Source: a virus
Virus record (IMG/VR): IMGVR_UViG_3300046009_010174
Coordinates: 1-64,000 of that record
Strand: one strand, 5' to 3'
Length of the DNA: 64,000 nucleotides
In this document: one piece after another, positions 18,401 to 25,492 of the stretch
How the letters are laid out: each line of letters starts with the position of its first letter
How positions within the stretch are numbered: position 1 is the first letter of the stretch
Notes under the pieces: generated by a model
Told to the model about the DNA's origin: nothing
Database searches by the model: none
Seen by the model: only the letters and a program-made list of their open reading frames with translations
Program-made: the position numbers and the translations under genes

Positions 18401-19803
18401 CACTTCAGATTTTAAACCAAATGGCAAATCAAGGTGGAAACAGAGGTGGTGCAACACAAAGTGTATCCTTATATAATTTATATAAGAACAGAAGTTATAC
18501 TTGTAATATTGATATGTTGGGAAATGCTTTAATACAACCAACAATGTACTTTAATTTAAGAAACGTACCTATGTTTAGTGGTTCGTATTATATTACTTCA
18601 GTATCACACAACATCACAGATTCAAGTTTTGAAACTAGTTTTGAGGGAGTTAGACAACCAGTACCAAATTTACCAAAGATTGATAATTACATACAAAATC
18701 TTAGAGCTAACTTGGTGAGTAAAATTACTGAATTGATTAAACAACAAAGTACAACAACTACAGTACAACAAAATACAAACGTTAATAGTGTTACAAATAA
18801 TGTTACAAGTAATGCTGGTAATGGTGCTTCACAACAAGTTTCTCAAACAACAAATGAAGCTTGTAAACCAGTTGAACAATATAGTAAATTTGTTAACAAT
18901 ACTACACCTACTGAGGTTACAATTAATTATCAAGATTTGATTAAAGAAATAAAAGGTCAATCTAATGATGATAAACTACTTTATACTATTTTCTTTTGGT
19001 CTTATACAAATTCATTCAATGGTAAAGATGGACTAAGAGTTATTGGAAATAATCCAGGTTATTTATCTATTGACCAATATTTTGGTACAATTGGAAATGA
19101 AAAATATTTCTGTACAACGAAAAATATTCCGTATGTTGAGTTTAGTTCGTTGTCAAATTATGTTGAGTTTCTTATTAAAAGATGGCAATCAAGGGTTATT
19201 ACTTTACAAAGTAATGGAGAACAAATCAATGTGGATGATTACGTTAAATTTGCTTATATAAATTCATTTGCTGATAGTGTTGGTAAAGGAACTGAGAGTT
19301 ACAATAAAATGGTTGGAACTAATGACTTTCAAAAATATAAGGATGACTTTAATAAAGCACTACAAATATTAAAACCAGCAACTAATGTTGTAACTCAAAT
19401 TACACCACCACCAGCACCGCCACAACCTTCGATTTTACAAGAAACAATTGTCACTGGTGGATTAGATGGTAGTTTCCAAAGATTAACTATACAAATAAAA
19501 CCAAATAGTGGTTTGTGGAAAATATTTGCAGTTAATTTGGATTGGACTTCATCAGCATTGTGTTCACGAAGTGGTAAAAATAAATCTATACCAGAATATA
19601 TTAGTACAGACCAACAATCAGTATTGATAAATAATACTGATTTAATATCACGAATTGGTTGTAGTGGTGTCTCTAGAAATGATTTTATTGGAACATACAA
19701 TTTTGTGATTTGGGTTTACGTTAATCCTGTTTTAGCTGATGGTAGAACAGACCAAAACAGACAACAAGAAATAGGAAAATATCCGATACAGATTGTATTG
19801 TAG
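12451..19803 (+). CDS. Giant baseplate hub protein (2450 aa) with possible C-terminal lytic domain
   Basis: One of the largest tail proteins expected in any T4-like phage. The N-terminus (about 1-260) is beta-rich and hub-like (SISVTINTAFEPVISIKMID, PLFYLTLKGYLGKAIRLPLM). Residues around 2028-2070 carry PTMYFNLRNVPMFSGSYYI and VSHNITDSSFETSFEGVRQP, reminiscent of the C-terminal part of gp27/gpD-type hubs. A Thr/Gln/Asn-rich linker follows. Residues about 2160-2300 (VIGNNPGYLSIDQYFG, YVEFSSLSNYVEFLIKRW) resemble the NNPG-type fold of phage lysozyme/transglycosylase-like domains. A beta domain closes the protein. It would combine hub and cell-wall-cutting functions that T4 splits between gp27 and gp5. 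Hub role is fairly likely; the lytic domain is tentative. Confidence 0.65.
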   Translation: MVDRPENILVDFDYNNIIVVDPNKIIDEDGRAKDRHIRMENMVYYANLECKVVPRTKLAVGVAANDAIQTVSVASLNFLQPGGEDYLNTKWTDEITGKDSLKGQGINQPIKNQFQNPNKSDDYYVRQTINTGGKPGATDTGLLGIKSISVTINTAFEPVISIKMIDIRGKALFESGDSSPYAVFFNLPYPLFYLTLKGYLGKAIRLPLMLYKFGASFNTGSGNFDVDLQFYTYKYNVMTEITMAGLLATPYMYKTNLRIQERSGVPNQSANVQDRTVTRGYQKIQEVYSEYKSKGIIPDDFPELTLMEMKDRLDIFIKNKMDTFAKENLQPLSDCESYRVNLAEYYGDVYFYAGNQSWFNRNMDTQNFIVLTDKKTRVYTFTKVIDTPDKRNTAESELIGKINDNNKKLKTNQTVGEDGKYKIGKKPEVKSAINFSISIDTFRKVVQIKDIDIAETFLQRKKKEPTPAELETFQAELELQLEFQAGSFKTKNGDIKQEKKYFFFEGDGSFTSIVQQMNTDLKRIKEDIENALTETLADLLQNKNNGIGFVPNIRNVLAVFFANGEAFLRLMDDVHTKAWNERNSDVRKKAIFDPQVAGASQDNINPGDDTNTPIYPWPQFIVATNGENGQEKYEIRYPGDQSLISRTQGYLYDKWPEIEFVEEFIKGLTERDPERKEIGPTTNEVLDIKRASINAIEFPITNQVYSNKEEVKFFYEIYERLIYLVNFSKITRANNTNSTADEISNVLAEFESGNLLDSLGVNSPFIIMKLKNLGFNAQTFPLILRQISNGGIGESWQNYIRGIFNTKYIRNQISNSSFEFIKSSDFISRATEPQLSIVDEDKLQNFIDDSTAGNKVDFTDTFPFTNLNWCKNNLANGVGVSTVNQAMDTKDVIFYNKNKKVITNFNQDTTFNQIRPITHFVFQNVSEPSVTEDNLKTFLQSRTTDYKLQLITEGNVDYSNYNGNLGLANQTSSMFNTPYFTNSIQEAIQKFRNGDPYPFTVPAYLFLNSLPLATPKEKYKSWDFGEEKTLSYIFASLKKYSGVHKVPYAWLLKLGSVWHRYKKYVESTNNFDILDNSWKNFNSLVNYDPVTSAATKTYSLTINNANVDIVLEDINTIGVGTGTTTSVIMNVGFYPKLINDFNVFYQGYEIIKSNQQINGIARVTGGTILTISSVNLDQLTIGNILGGTSFLAGTTILSQINGTPGGIGQYTINLPQSVTDSNFFITNSQSVGYSDTLIQQALSSGLTMEYVAEAIINETNSARNLNTKIIPWSVSVKTPAGKFWYQIPSSGSLFNQTKLECFKKTSTNGISSVVIPVTGNTAIHNGAVRTFWTAPNYGYFDNNKLTKPSYDSYLKYINPSSDDQENFSFSPVTPSKIEELLSIFPKDVLDGFETEFLKFSRSVYDIESDGSTNIPGGINEIPSKAAFKNFQALMRDMMKIPVITGNTGEEIVSTIQTSQFEKINSYLSDFLLYDIYFKFGNPSNYDRKLFLTFSNEEVVDPIVWEKYQIITPNSVPVNGNPTLLFSEVNYPNVWKALRTYVGFSTIQDISYKNSGSYITDFFVDFNVAFTEDNVKSFAQIIKIYATQKLNQFQVNQIEPPQSPPTQPTQIVGITYLKNLFTINIEYYDGKYRTVYKNSGGTPLFESKYESIPLSLRAANNFNVTATTNVYYSAITNQVIETAYNSLSNNPNDPQYIVRQEFVEPQTYTPTPNTTQQKGKNAFQTAMSSYLSQVDNFRDKIVNNLIPKLQKSLANVNMTVEEQKPSKLTGEPQPKVELWESFKALNDKWISGNDYKTKTLFEDVLLLDRANKNIGEEVLIDIFSISDQITNINASASLYSYVTGILQLNHFVVLTIPNYINFYNVQDAIKDPKPRLEGTAEFANTLFGTFLNVDYRESTAKMVCTYAGKASEQPDVKSVDFRFRSDSFDLTRASDNPLVENQVGKKDWDKSNRVVGFNVDIGPQNQGVFKNFSVGQNSSLATSESLQILNQMANQGGNRGGATQSVSLYNLYKNRSYTCNIDMLGNALIQPTMYFNLRNVPMFSGSYYITSVSHNITDSSFETSFEGVRQPVPNLPKIDNYIQNLRANLVSKITELIKQQSTTTTVQQNTNVNSVTNNVTSNAGNGASQQVSQTTNEACKPVEQYSKFVNNTTPTEVTINYQDLIKEIKGQSNDDKLLYTIFFWSYTNSFNGKDGLRVIGNNPGYLSIDQYFGTIGNEKYFCTTKNIPYVEFSSLSNYVEFLIKRWQSRVITLQSNGEQINVDDYVKFAYINSFADSVGKGTESYNKMVGTNDFQKYKDDFNKALQILKPATNVVTQITPPPAPPQPSILQETIVTGGLDGSFQRLTIQIKPNSGLWKIFAVNLDWTSSALCSRSGKNKSIPEYISTDQQSVLINNTDLISRIGCSGVSRNDFIGTYNFVIWVYVNPVLADGRTDQNRQQEIGKYPIQIVL

Positions 19804-19826
19804 TTTTTTTTTTCAGTTACAACAGA

Positions 19827-19834
19827 TATTTATA
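19827..19834 (+). promoter_or_regulatory. Late-promoter-like TATTTATA box
   Basis: TATTTATA lies 14 nt before ATG 19849, in the 45-nt gap after the 2450-aa gene. Confidence 0.55.
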
Positions 19835-19848
19835 TAAAAACTAAAAAT

Positions 19849-20073
19849 ATGAGTGTAAAATTAATTTTAGATAATTACTTAGGTAAAAATACTAGAACCT
19901 CTGAAAAAGATATGGGGGATGGTACTAAACAAGTTTGTGATTTAGACACTGGTGAATGTTACACAGTGAGAATGAAAGATGGTCTTATTGAAAGAGTTGA
20001 TAATACAATGAGAACTCATAAAAAAATTCAAGTTGAAACAACAACAGGAATAAAACAACTATTAAATGGTTAA
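19849..20073 (+). CDS. Small hypothetical protein, 74 aa
   Basis: Not recognised. It has LILDNYLGKNTRTSEKDMG, a Cys pair in VCDLDTGECYTVRM and the C-terminal stretch VETTTGIKQLL, consistent with a small beta-hairpin domain. It has its own late-promoter-like box and ends 2 nt before the next ATG, so it is probably co-expressed with the Pro-rich protein as a late gene, perhaps a minor virion component. Confidence 0.75.
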   Translation: MSVKLILDNYLGKNTRTSEKDMGDGTKQVCDLDTGECYTVRMKDGLIERVDNTMRTHKKIQVETTTGIKQLLNG

Positions 20074-20075
20074 TA

Positions 20076-20792
20076 ATGAAAACTGACTTAAGAATTTTAG
20101 AAGAACTAAAGAGATATAATCAAATTAATAAATACATAAACGAACAAGAACTACCACCAGCACCAGGGGGAGAAGTTCCACCAGTACCTGGAGGGGAAAT
20201 ACCACCAGCACCAGGGGGAGAAGTTCCACCAGCAGGTGATGTTCCAGCTCCAGCTCCTGATACTGCAGCAGGAGCACCTGCACCACCAACAGCACCACTA
20301 CCTGAACCAATTGACACAGAGTCCGACCCTGATGTTGAAAAATTAGGAGACGAAAAGAAAAAAGGTGATAAGGAAGAAATTGAAGTCACTGATTTAGTTA
20401 AAGGACAAAAATCTGTTGAAGAAAAACAAGATGAATATTTCGAAAGTTTATTCAACCATCTCAATGATTTGGAATCCAAATTAAATGCTATGGATGGTAT
20501 ATTAGATAGATTAAATTCTATTGAAACTAAAATTGAAAAATACAGAGTTAAAACACCTGAAGAAAAATTAGAACTTAGAACTTTAGATTCAGGTCCTTTT
20601 AACCAAAAATTAAGTAAGTTTTTTGAAGACAAGGAGGAGGAAATGGAAGCGAGTGGAAAAAATGAATATGTTTTAACCACAGACGAAGTTGAAAGTTATT
20701 CACCTAATGAAATTAAAAGAAGTTTCAGAGATTTTGGTGATACTGAGATGACTCCTGAAAATGACGTAAGTAAATTCAAAAAAATATATTAG
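20076..20792 (+). CDS. Pro-rich repeat / coiled-coil protein, 238 aa
   Basis: Not recognised by family. The first 24 residues are a charged amphipathic helix (DLRILEELKRYNQINKYI). Three 8-residue units of the type PPAPGGEV and a partial fourth follow, then an Ala/Pro-rich stretch. The second half is acidic and coiled-coil-like (LFNHLNDLESKLNAMDGILD, RLNSIETKIEKY), ending in a charged tail. The layout resembles a flexible virion or scaffold-like protein with an N-terminal targeting helix; this is inference. It is the last gene before the replication block. Confidence 0.75.
   Translation: MKTDLRILEELKRYNQINKYINEQELPPAPGGEVPPVPGGEIPPAPGGEVPPAGDVPAPAPDTAAGAPAPPTAPLPEPIDTESDPDVEKLGDEKKKGDKEEIEVTDLVKGQKSVEEKQDEYFESLFNHLNDLESKLNAMDGILDRLNSIETKIEKYRVKTPEEKLELRTLDSGPFNQKLSKFFEDKEEEMEASGKNEYVLTTDEVESYSPNEIKRSFRDFGDTEMTPENDVSKFKKIY
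20154..20240 (+). repeat. 24-bp tandem coding repeat
   Basis: Three 24-bp units (20154-20177, 20178-20201, 20202-20225) and a partial fourth encode PPAPGGEV, PPVPGGEI, PPAPGGEV and PPAGDV. Units 1 and 3 are identical in DNA and unit 2 differs at several bases, suggesting slippage or recombination changes unit number. Confidence 0.9.
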
Positions 20793-20799
20793 AACTTAA

Positions 20800-20831
20800 T
20801 TTGACAAACCCACGGCTGACACTTACTATTG
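20800..20831 (+). promoter_or_regulatory. Bacteroidota-type housekeeping promoter upstream of gp32-like gene
   Basis: TTTG (20800-20803) is followed after 20 nt by TACTATTG (20824-20831), one mismatch from the Bacteroidota -7 box TAnnTTTG. The spacing suits the -33/-7 arrangement. It lies 37 nt before the SSB ATG. The TTGACA (20801) and TATAAT (20834) also present are 27 nt apart, too far for a standard sigma-70 promoter. Confidence 0.5.
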
Positions 20832-20868
20832 TGTATAATATTTCTTAACAAAAAACTTTTTAAACATT

Positions 20869-21720
20869 ATGGCGACAAATCCATTAGATGCTATTTTAGC
20901 TCAGTACGAACAATCACAAAAATCAGGTAGTAATACCAACAAAATGTCTCAAGATGAGAGAATGAAGAAATACTTCGCAGCTCTTCTTAAGGACAATGAA
21001 AAACAAGGACAAAAAAGATTAAGAATCCTTCCAACTACAGATGGAAGTTCACCTTTCAAAGAGGTGTGGTTTCACGAAATCCAAGTAGATGGTAAATGGC
21101 AAAAGTTCTATGACCCAGGTAAAAATGATAATGAGCGTTCTCCACTTACAGAAGTATATGAAGAACTTATGTCAACTGGTAGAGATGCCGACAAAGAACT
21201 TGCAAAACAATACAAACCTCGTAAATTTTACATTGTTAAACTTATCGACAGAGATAATGAAAACGATGGAGTTAAGTTTTGGAGATTCAAACACAACTAC
21301 AAAAACGAAGGTATCTTAGATAAACTTATTCCTATCTTTAGAGCAAAAGGTGATGTAACCGATTCTCAAAAAGGTAGAGATATTATCTTAGAGATGACCA
21401 AAGCAAAAACCCCAAAGGGTGCAACATATACAGTTATTCAAACTATTATGTATGATGACCCAGCTCCACTCCACGAAAACAAAGAAACAGCTGAAGGTTG
21501 GTTGAATGATGAACTATCTTGGGCTGATGTTTACTCTAAAAAACCAGTAGAATACTTGGAAGCTATTGCCAAAGGTGAAACACCAAGATGGGATAGTGAA
21601 AAGGGTGGTTATGTTTATAGTAACTCAGATTCAGGTGAAGTTGTATTAGGTGGTAAATCCACACCAACTTATTTGGACGATTCTGATGATTTCGAACCAA
21701 GTGGTGACCTTCCGTTCTAA
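20869..21720 (+). CDS. 32: Single-stranded DNA-binding protein (T4 gp32-like)
   Basis: A 283-aa protein with the gp32 plan: a basic N-terminal region, an OB-fold core starting with KRLRILPTTDGSSPFKEVWF and including YIVKLIDRDNENDGVKFWRF, and an acidic C-terminal tail (DDSDDFEPSGDLPF) like the partner-binding tails of SSBs. It coats ssDNA in replication and recombination and loads UvsX and helicase. Unlike T4 gp32 it contains no cysteine, so the structural zinc site is absent. It heads the replication block behind a host-like promoter and is followed by a strong hairpin, allowing it to be made in excess over the genes downstream. Confidence 0.85.
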   Translation: MATNPLDAILAQYEQSQKSGSNTNKMSQDERMKKYFAALLKDNEKQGQKRLRILPTTDGSSPFKEVWFHEIQVDGKWQKFYDPGKNDNERSPLTEVYEELMSTGRDADKELAKQYKPRKFYIVKLIDRDNENDGVKFWRFKHNYKNEGILDKLIPIFRAKGDVTDSQKGRDIILEMTKAKTPKGATYTVIQTIMYDDPAPLHENKETAEGWLNDELSWADVYSKKPVEYLEAIAKGETPRWDSEKGGYVYSNSDSGEVVLGGKSTPTYLDDSDDFEPSGDLPF

Positions 21721-21736
21721 AAATATTTTTTAACCC

Positions 21737-21767
21737 GAACCCCATTAACAAAGTGGGGTTCATTTTT
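21737..21767 (+). terminator. Hairpin terminator after gp32-like gene
   Basis: An 8-bp stem (GAACCCCA / TGGGGTTC) with a 9-nt loop is followed by A and five T. It starts 16 nt after the SSB stop and probably attenuates transcription into the uvsX operon. Confidence 0.8.
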
Positions 21768-21776
21768 AAATCCTAA

Positions 21777-22004
21777 ATGAAAATTCAAATTAAAATGATT
21801 GATGCTCTTGCTCTTAAATACGAGAGTGAGATAGCAGAGGCTGAGGCCACTTTATTGGTTTATTTCTCTAACTCAGTTGGTATTGGTGAACATCCACAAC
21901 ATTTAGAAGAAATGGACAAGTATGTTGAGAAAATGGCTAATGCTAAAGACAAGTTGGAAACACTAAAAGAATTTGTAAAATATAATTTAAACGATGGCAA
22001 TTAA
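21777..22004 (+). CDS. Small helical protein, 75 aa
   Basis: Not recognised. It is mostly helical and acidic (LALKYESEIAEAEATLLVYF, EEMDKYVEKMANAKDKLETL), suggesting a helical hairpin. The last 11 nt overlap the uvsX start, so the two are translationally coupled. The position suggests a small partner of recombination or replication proteins, but nothing in the sequence proves it. Confidence 0.75.
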   Translation: MKIQIKMIDALALKYESEIAEAEATLLVYFSNSVGIGEHPQHLEEMDKYVEKMANAKDKLETLKEFVKYNLNDGN

Positions 22005-22998
22005 GAAAACGGATTTCAGTAGTATTAAAAAGAAGTTCTCCACCTCAGCAAAGTACAAACAACAAAGATACTTTGACTTGGGTACTGAGTTCTTGGATGC
22101 TGTTGGATTACCAGGTCCTGCTGTAGGTCACCTAAATATGTTTTTAGGTCACTCTGATACTGGTAAAACAACTGCTTTAGTAAAAACTGCAGTAGATGCT
22201 CAAAGAAAGGGTATTCTACCTGTGTTCATAATCACAGAACAAAAATGGAGTTTTGAGCACGCAAAATTGATGGGACTACAATGTGAAGAAGTTGTGGACG
22301 AAGAAACGGGTGAAGTTGATTGGGATGGTTTTTATATCTTCAACAATAACTTCGAATACATTGAACAAATCACAGATTATATCAACGACTTACTTGATGC
22401 ACAAGAAAAAGGTGACCTTGAATATAGTTTATGTTTTATGTGGGACTCAGTTGGGTCAATTCCTTGTAAAATGACATTTGAAGGTAAAGGTGGTAAACAA
22501 CATAACGCCTCAGTTCTTGCCGATAAAATTGGTATGGGTATCAACCAAAGAATCTCAGGTTCTAGAAAAGCGGATTCAAAGTTTGAAAATACTTTGATTA
22601 TCGTTAACCAACCTTGGGTTGAATTACCTGATAACCCATTTGGACAACCAAAGATTAAAGCTAAAGGTGGTGAAGCAATATGGTTGAACTCTTCTTTGGT
22701 ATTTTTGTTTGGTAATCAAAAAGGTGCTGGAACAACCAAGATTACGGCAACTAAAGATAAGAGAAGTGTTAAGTTCGCTTCAAGAACAAAAGTATCTGTA
22801 TTAAAGAACCACATTAATGGTTTGGGATATGATGATGGTAAGATAATTGTAACTCCCCACGGATTCTTATCAGGTAAAGATACAACAGAAGAAAAAGTTT
22901 CTATTGAAAAATATAAGAAAGAATACGCAGATTATTGGAAAGATTTATTAGGTTTGGAGGGAGATTTTGATTTGAAAGAAGAAAAAGAATATGAATAA
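21994..22998 (+). CDS. uvsX: UvsX-like recombinase (RecA family)
   Basis: A 334-aa RecA-family ATPase. Walker A is GHSDTGKTT (residues 52-60), the Walker B-like strand is LCFMWDSVGS, and IIVNQPWVE plus KAKGGEAIWLNSS cover the L2/DNA-binding part. Length and spacing fit T4 UvsX (391 aa), somewhat shortened at the C-terminus. It forms filaments on gp32-coated ssDNA and carries out strand invasion for recombination-dependent replication. It overlaps the preceding small gene by 11 nt and the methyltransferase by 8 nt, so all three form one operon. Confidence 0.92.
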   Translation: MAIKKTDFSSIKKKFSTSAKYKQQRYFDLGTEFLDAVGLPGPAVGHLNMFLGHSDTGKTTALVKTAVDAQRKGILPVFIITEQKWSFEHAKLMGLQCEEVVDEETGEVDWDGFYIFNNNFEYIEQITDYINDLLDAQEKGDLEYSLCFMWDSVGSIPCKMTFEGKGGKQHNASVLADKIGMGINQRISGSRKADSKFENTLIIVNQPWVELPDNPFGQPKIKAKGGEAIWLNSSLVFLFGNQKGAGTTKITATKDKRSVKFASRTKVSVLKNHINGLGYDDGKIIVTPHGFLSGKDTTEEKVSIEKYKKEYADYWKDLLGLEGDFDLKEEKEYE

Positions 22999-23998
22999 AC
23001 TAAAAGTAATATCACTATTTTCTGGTTATGGTACACAAGAGTTGGCACTGAAATACATTGGTGCTAACTATGAAGATGTTGCAAATTGTGACATCCTTAA
23101 AGTTGCGAACATAGCTTATGATTCATTACACGAGACAACATTGGGTAACTTGGGGGACATATCAAAGGTAAACGAAGATAGTTTCCCCCAATGTGACCTG
23201 ATGACCTATTCTTTCCCTTGTCAAGATATATCAATATCAGGGGTACAAAAGGGTATTCAAAAAGGTACAAGAAGTGGTTTGTTATATGAAGTTGAAAGGA
23301 TTTTGACAAAGAACCAACCGAAGTATCTTTTGATGGAGAATGTTAAAAACTTGGTATCACATAATCACATTGAGAACTTCAAAGCTCATATTTCATTCTT
23401 AAATGAATTGGGTTATGGTTGTTCTTGGAAGGTATTGAATGGCGCCGACTTTGGTTGTCCACAGAATAGAGAGAGGGTGTTTATGATGTCCGTATTTGGT
23501 TTGACAAATAATGAAGTTGAAACAATTATGAGTGGTGTTGAGAAACATAAGAAAGATAGAGTTCCTATGAGACCATTCATCGAAAATGAGATTACAGAGG
23601 ACTTATTTATCACTTGTGACATTACACCTAACCATCCCAAAAAAGATAGTGTGTGCAAACTTGTGGCAAGGAGAAACGATGTTAACTACGACCAAGCAAG
23701 ACGAGTTTATTCGATTGATGGTTGTTCCCCTTGTTTAACAACAACTGGTTCACCACAGATTATGGTTGATGGAAGAATAAGAACTATCACAGGAAGAGAG
23801 GCTTACAGATTTATGGGTGTTAGAGAAGAAGATATTGATAAACTATTATCAACAAGTTTAACAACTAATAATCATATTGCGTTGGCGGGTAACTCCATTT
23901 GTGTACCAGTAATGGAAGCTATCTTTACCGAGTTCTTGGGTGAGTATATCACTCAAACGAAAGAAACAAAATCGTTCACACAATTAAGTTTATTTTAA
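22991..23998 (+). CDS. C5-cytosine DNA methyltransferase (Dcm-type)
   Basis: A complete 335-aa enzyme with the standard motifs in order: FSGYGTQ (motif I, residues 10-16), SFPCQD with catalytic Cys77 (IV), ENVKN (VI, from 116), CPQNRERVF (VIII), RTITGREAYRFMG (IX) and AGNSICVPV (X). The target-recognition region lies between VIII and IX (about 190-255). It transfers a methyl group from SAM to cytosine C5. It overlaps uvsX by 8 nt and its stop abuts the rnh start (TAAATG), so it is a full member of the replication operon, with no restriction enzyme nearby. Self-protection against host restriction or a replication-linked epigenetic mark is inferred. Confidence 0.93.
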   Translation: MNKLKVISLFSGYGTQELALKYIGANYEDVANCDILKVANIAYDSLHETTLGNLGDISKVNEDSFPQCDLMTYSFPCQDISISGVQKGIQKGTRSGLLYEVERILTKNQPKYLLMENVKNLVSHNHIENFKAHISFLNELGYGCSWKVLNGADFGCPQNRERVFMMSVFGLTNNEVETIMSGVEKHKKDRVPMRPFIENEITEDLFITCDITPNHPKKDSVCKLVARRNDVNYDQARRVYSIDGCSPCLTTTGSPQIMVDGRIRTITGREAYRFMGVREEDIDKLLSTSLTTNNHIALAGNSICVPVMEAIFTEFLGEYITQTKETKSFTQLSLF

Positions 23999-25006
23999 AT
24001 GACAAAAACACTTGTTATTGATGCGAACAACTTGATGAAGATAGGCTTCCATGGCGTGAAAGATTATTATCATAATGGAAATCACATTGGGGGTATATGG
24101 CATTTTCTCAATACAACTAGAAGATTTATTGAAGAATATAATTTTGATAAAGTAATGGTTTTTTGGGATAACGAAGGTAATGCTAATAAACGAAAGTTAA
24201 TTTACCCCCAGTACAAAGAAAATAGAATCCAAGAACAAAATGAGTTTAAGGTTCAATCATTTACCTTTCAAAAAGAGAGGGTAAAACAATACTTGGAGGA
24301 GATGTTCATTCGTCAAGTGAACATAGAAAATAACGAAGCTGATGACTTGATTGCATATTATTGTCAGATAGCAACTGACGAGAAGATTACCATTTTTTCA
24401 TCAGATAAAGATTTAACCCAACTTATATCCAAGAATGTTTCCATTTATTCACCATCAGCCAAACAATTGTATAATTTTGGTGATAAAATTAAACTCAAGG
24501 AACACGAGATTCCTCACAACAATATTTTGGTTTATAAAATATTAGCGGGAGATAAATCCGACAATATTGATGGAATATATTATTTGGGTGATAAAACTTT
24601 ATTCAAATTATTTCCTGAACTACTTGAACAAGACGTAACTATTAACGATATTTTATCCAAGGCAGAAAATCTCCTTAAAGAAGACAAAGAAAATAACACT
24701 CTTAAAAATCTTTTGACAGGTAAGACAAGAACTGGAATTTATGGTGAAGAATTTTTTGAAATTAACCAAAAGATTGTAGATTTGTCAAACCCATTGATTG
24801 ATGATGAAGGGAGAGAAGTGGTTGAACTTTATTATAAAGAAACACTTGACCCTGATGGAAGAGGACATCGAAATCTAATTAAAATGATGATGGAAGATGG
24901 ATTTTTTAAGTTCTTACCGAAAGGAGATGACGCTTGGGTTAATTTCTTAAAACCCTTTTTAAAACTTACAAGAAAAGAAAAACACAATTTTAAAACAAAA
25001 AAGTAA
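23999..25006 (+). CDS. rnh: 5'-3' exonuclease / RNase H (FEN family)
   Basis: A 335-aa member of the FEN/T4 RNase H family. Metal-binding acidic residues are visible at D8 (VIDANN), D57 (FWDNEG), E113/D115/D116 (NEADDL), D136/D138 (SSDKDL) and D185/D188 (LAGDKSDNIDG), the last within the helix-hairpin-helix-like region. It removes RNA primers and flaps during lagging-strand synthesis. Length is near T4 RNase H (305 aa). The ATG directly follows the methyltransferase stop. Confidence 0.9.
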   Translation: MTKTLVIDANNLMKIGFHGVKDYYHNGNHIGGIWHFLNTTRRFIEEYNFDKVMVFWDNEGNANKRKLIYPQYKENRIQEQNEFKVQSFTFQKERVKQYLEEMFIRQVNIENNEADDLIAYYCQIATDEKITIFSSDKDLTQLISKNVSIYSPSAKQLYNFGDKIKLKEHEIPHNNILVYKILAGDKSDNIDGIYYLGDKTLFKLFPELLEQDVTINDILSKAENLLKEDKENNTLKNLLTGKTRTGIYGEEFFEINQKIVDLSNPLIDDEGREVVELYYKETLDPDGRGHRNLIKMMMEDGFFKFLPKGDDAWVNFLKPFLKLTRKEKHNFKTKK

Positions 25007-25012
25007 AACACA

Positions 25013-25465
25013 ATGAGAGAGCAAGACATTACCAAATTGGAGTTCTTAATGATGGTTAACGACAACATCATAGTTCAAAGATACTTCAATGTTAGAGATT
25101 ACAATCCTGATGCAAGAAATTCAGTTGATTTCAAAGAGTATATGGATGATTTAATCCATAACTTGAATTATCAACTTAAGATGAAAGCTGTGAGTTATTT
25201 GTTGGAGAATCAATATGATATCACAAACAAACCTGACATCCTTAATACCTCCTATGTAGATGGCCCTGAGTACTTTAACATTTATTTAAAACAAGGGGAC
25301 AAGTTACTTTGTCATAGAAGATTTGACGCTAAAATCTACCCTCCAAAGATTAGATACACAGTTGACATCAGACAAACAATCAAAGGAATTTTATCAGAAT
25401 TAACTAGTTTATTTTCAGCAAGAGACCTTTCTTTTGATTATCTTGGACTTAATACAAGAGTGTAA
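25013..25465 (+). CDS. Conserved-looking hypothetical protein, 150 aa
   Basis: Not assigned to a family. The N-terminal half is helical (DITKLEFLMMVNDNIIVQRY, FKEYMDDLIHNLNYQLKMKA). The second half appears beta-rich with YFNIYLKQGDKLLCHRRFDA and a final helix (TIKGILSELTSLFSA). It starts 6 nt after the nuclease stop and ends before the helicase. T4 carries replication accessory genes (dsbA, 33, 59) beside rnh, so an accessory role such as helicase loading is possible, but no homology was recognised. Confidence 0.75.
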   Translation: MREQDITKLEFLMMVNDNIIVQRYFNVRDYNPDARNSVDFKEYMDDLIHNLNYQLKMKAVSYLLENQYDITNKPDILNTSYVDGPEYFNIYLKQGDKLLCHRRFDAKIYPPKIRYTVDIRQTIKGILSELTSLFSARDLSFDYLGLNTRV

Positions 25466-25473
25466 TATTTATT
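25466..25473 (+). promoter_or_regulatory. TATTTATT box before helicase
   Basis: TATTTATT lies 19 nt before ATG 25493. It is the only such box seen immediately upstream of a gene inside the replication block; it may be chance in AT-rich DNA. Confidence 0.3.
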
Positions 25474-25492
25474 CATACAACAAATTTAAACT

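Noticed and set aside
12451-19803. Intein in the giant hub protein
   Set aside because: Looked for because of the size; the HN in VSHNITDSS is within the hub motif and no Cys/Ser-start block or intein endonuclease motifs were seen.
20120-20680. 186-codon open frame on the minus strand over the Pro-rich gene
   Set aside because: It is the antisense of the PPAPGGEV repeats and an acidic coiled coil, giving low-complexity Ser/Gly/Pro sequence; no promoter and no independent domain.
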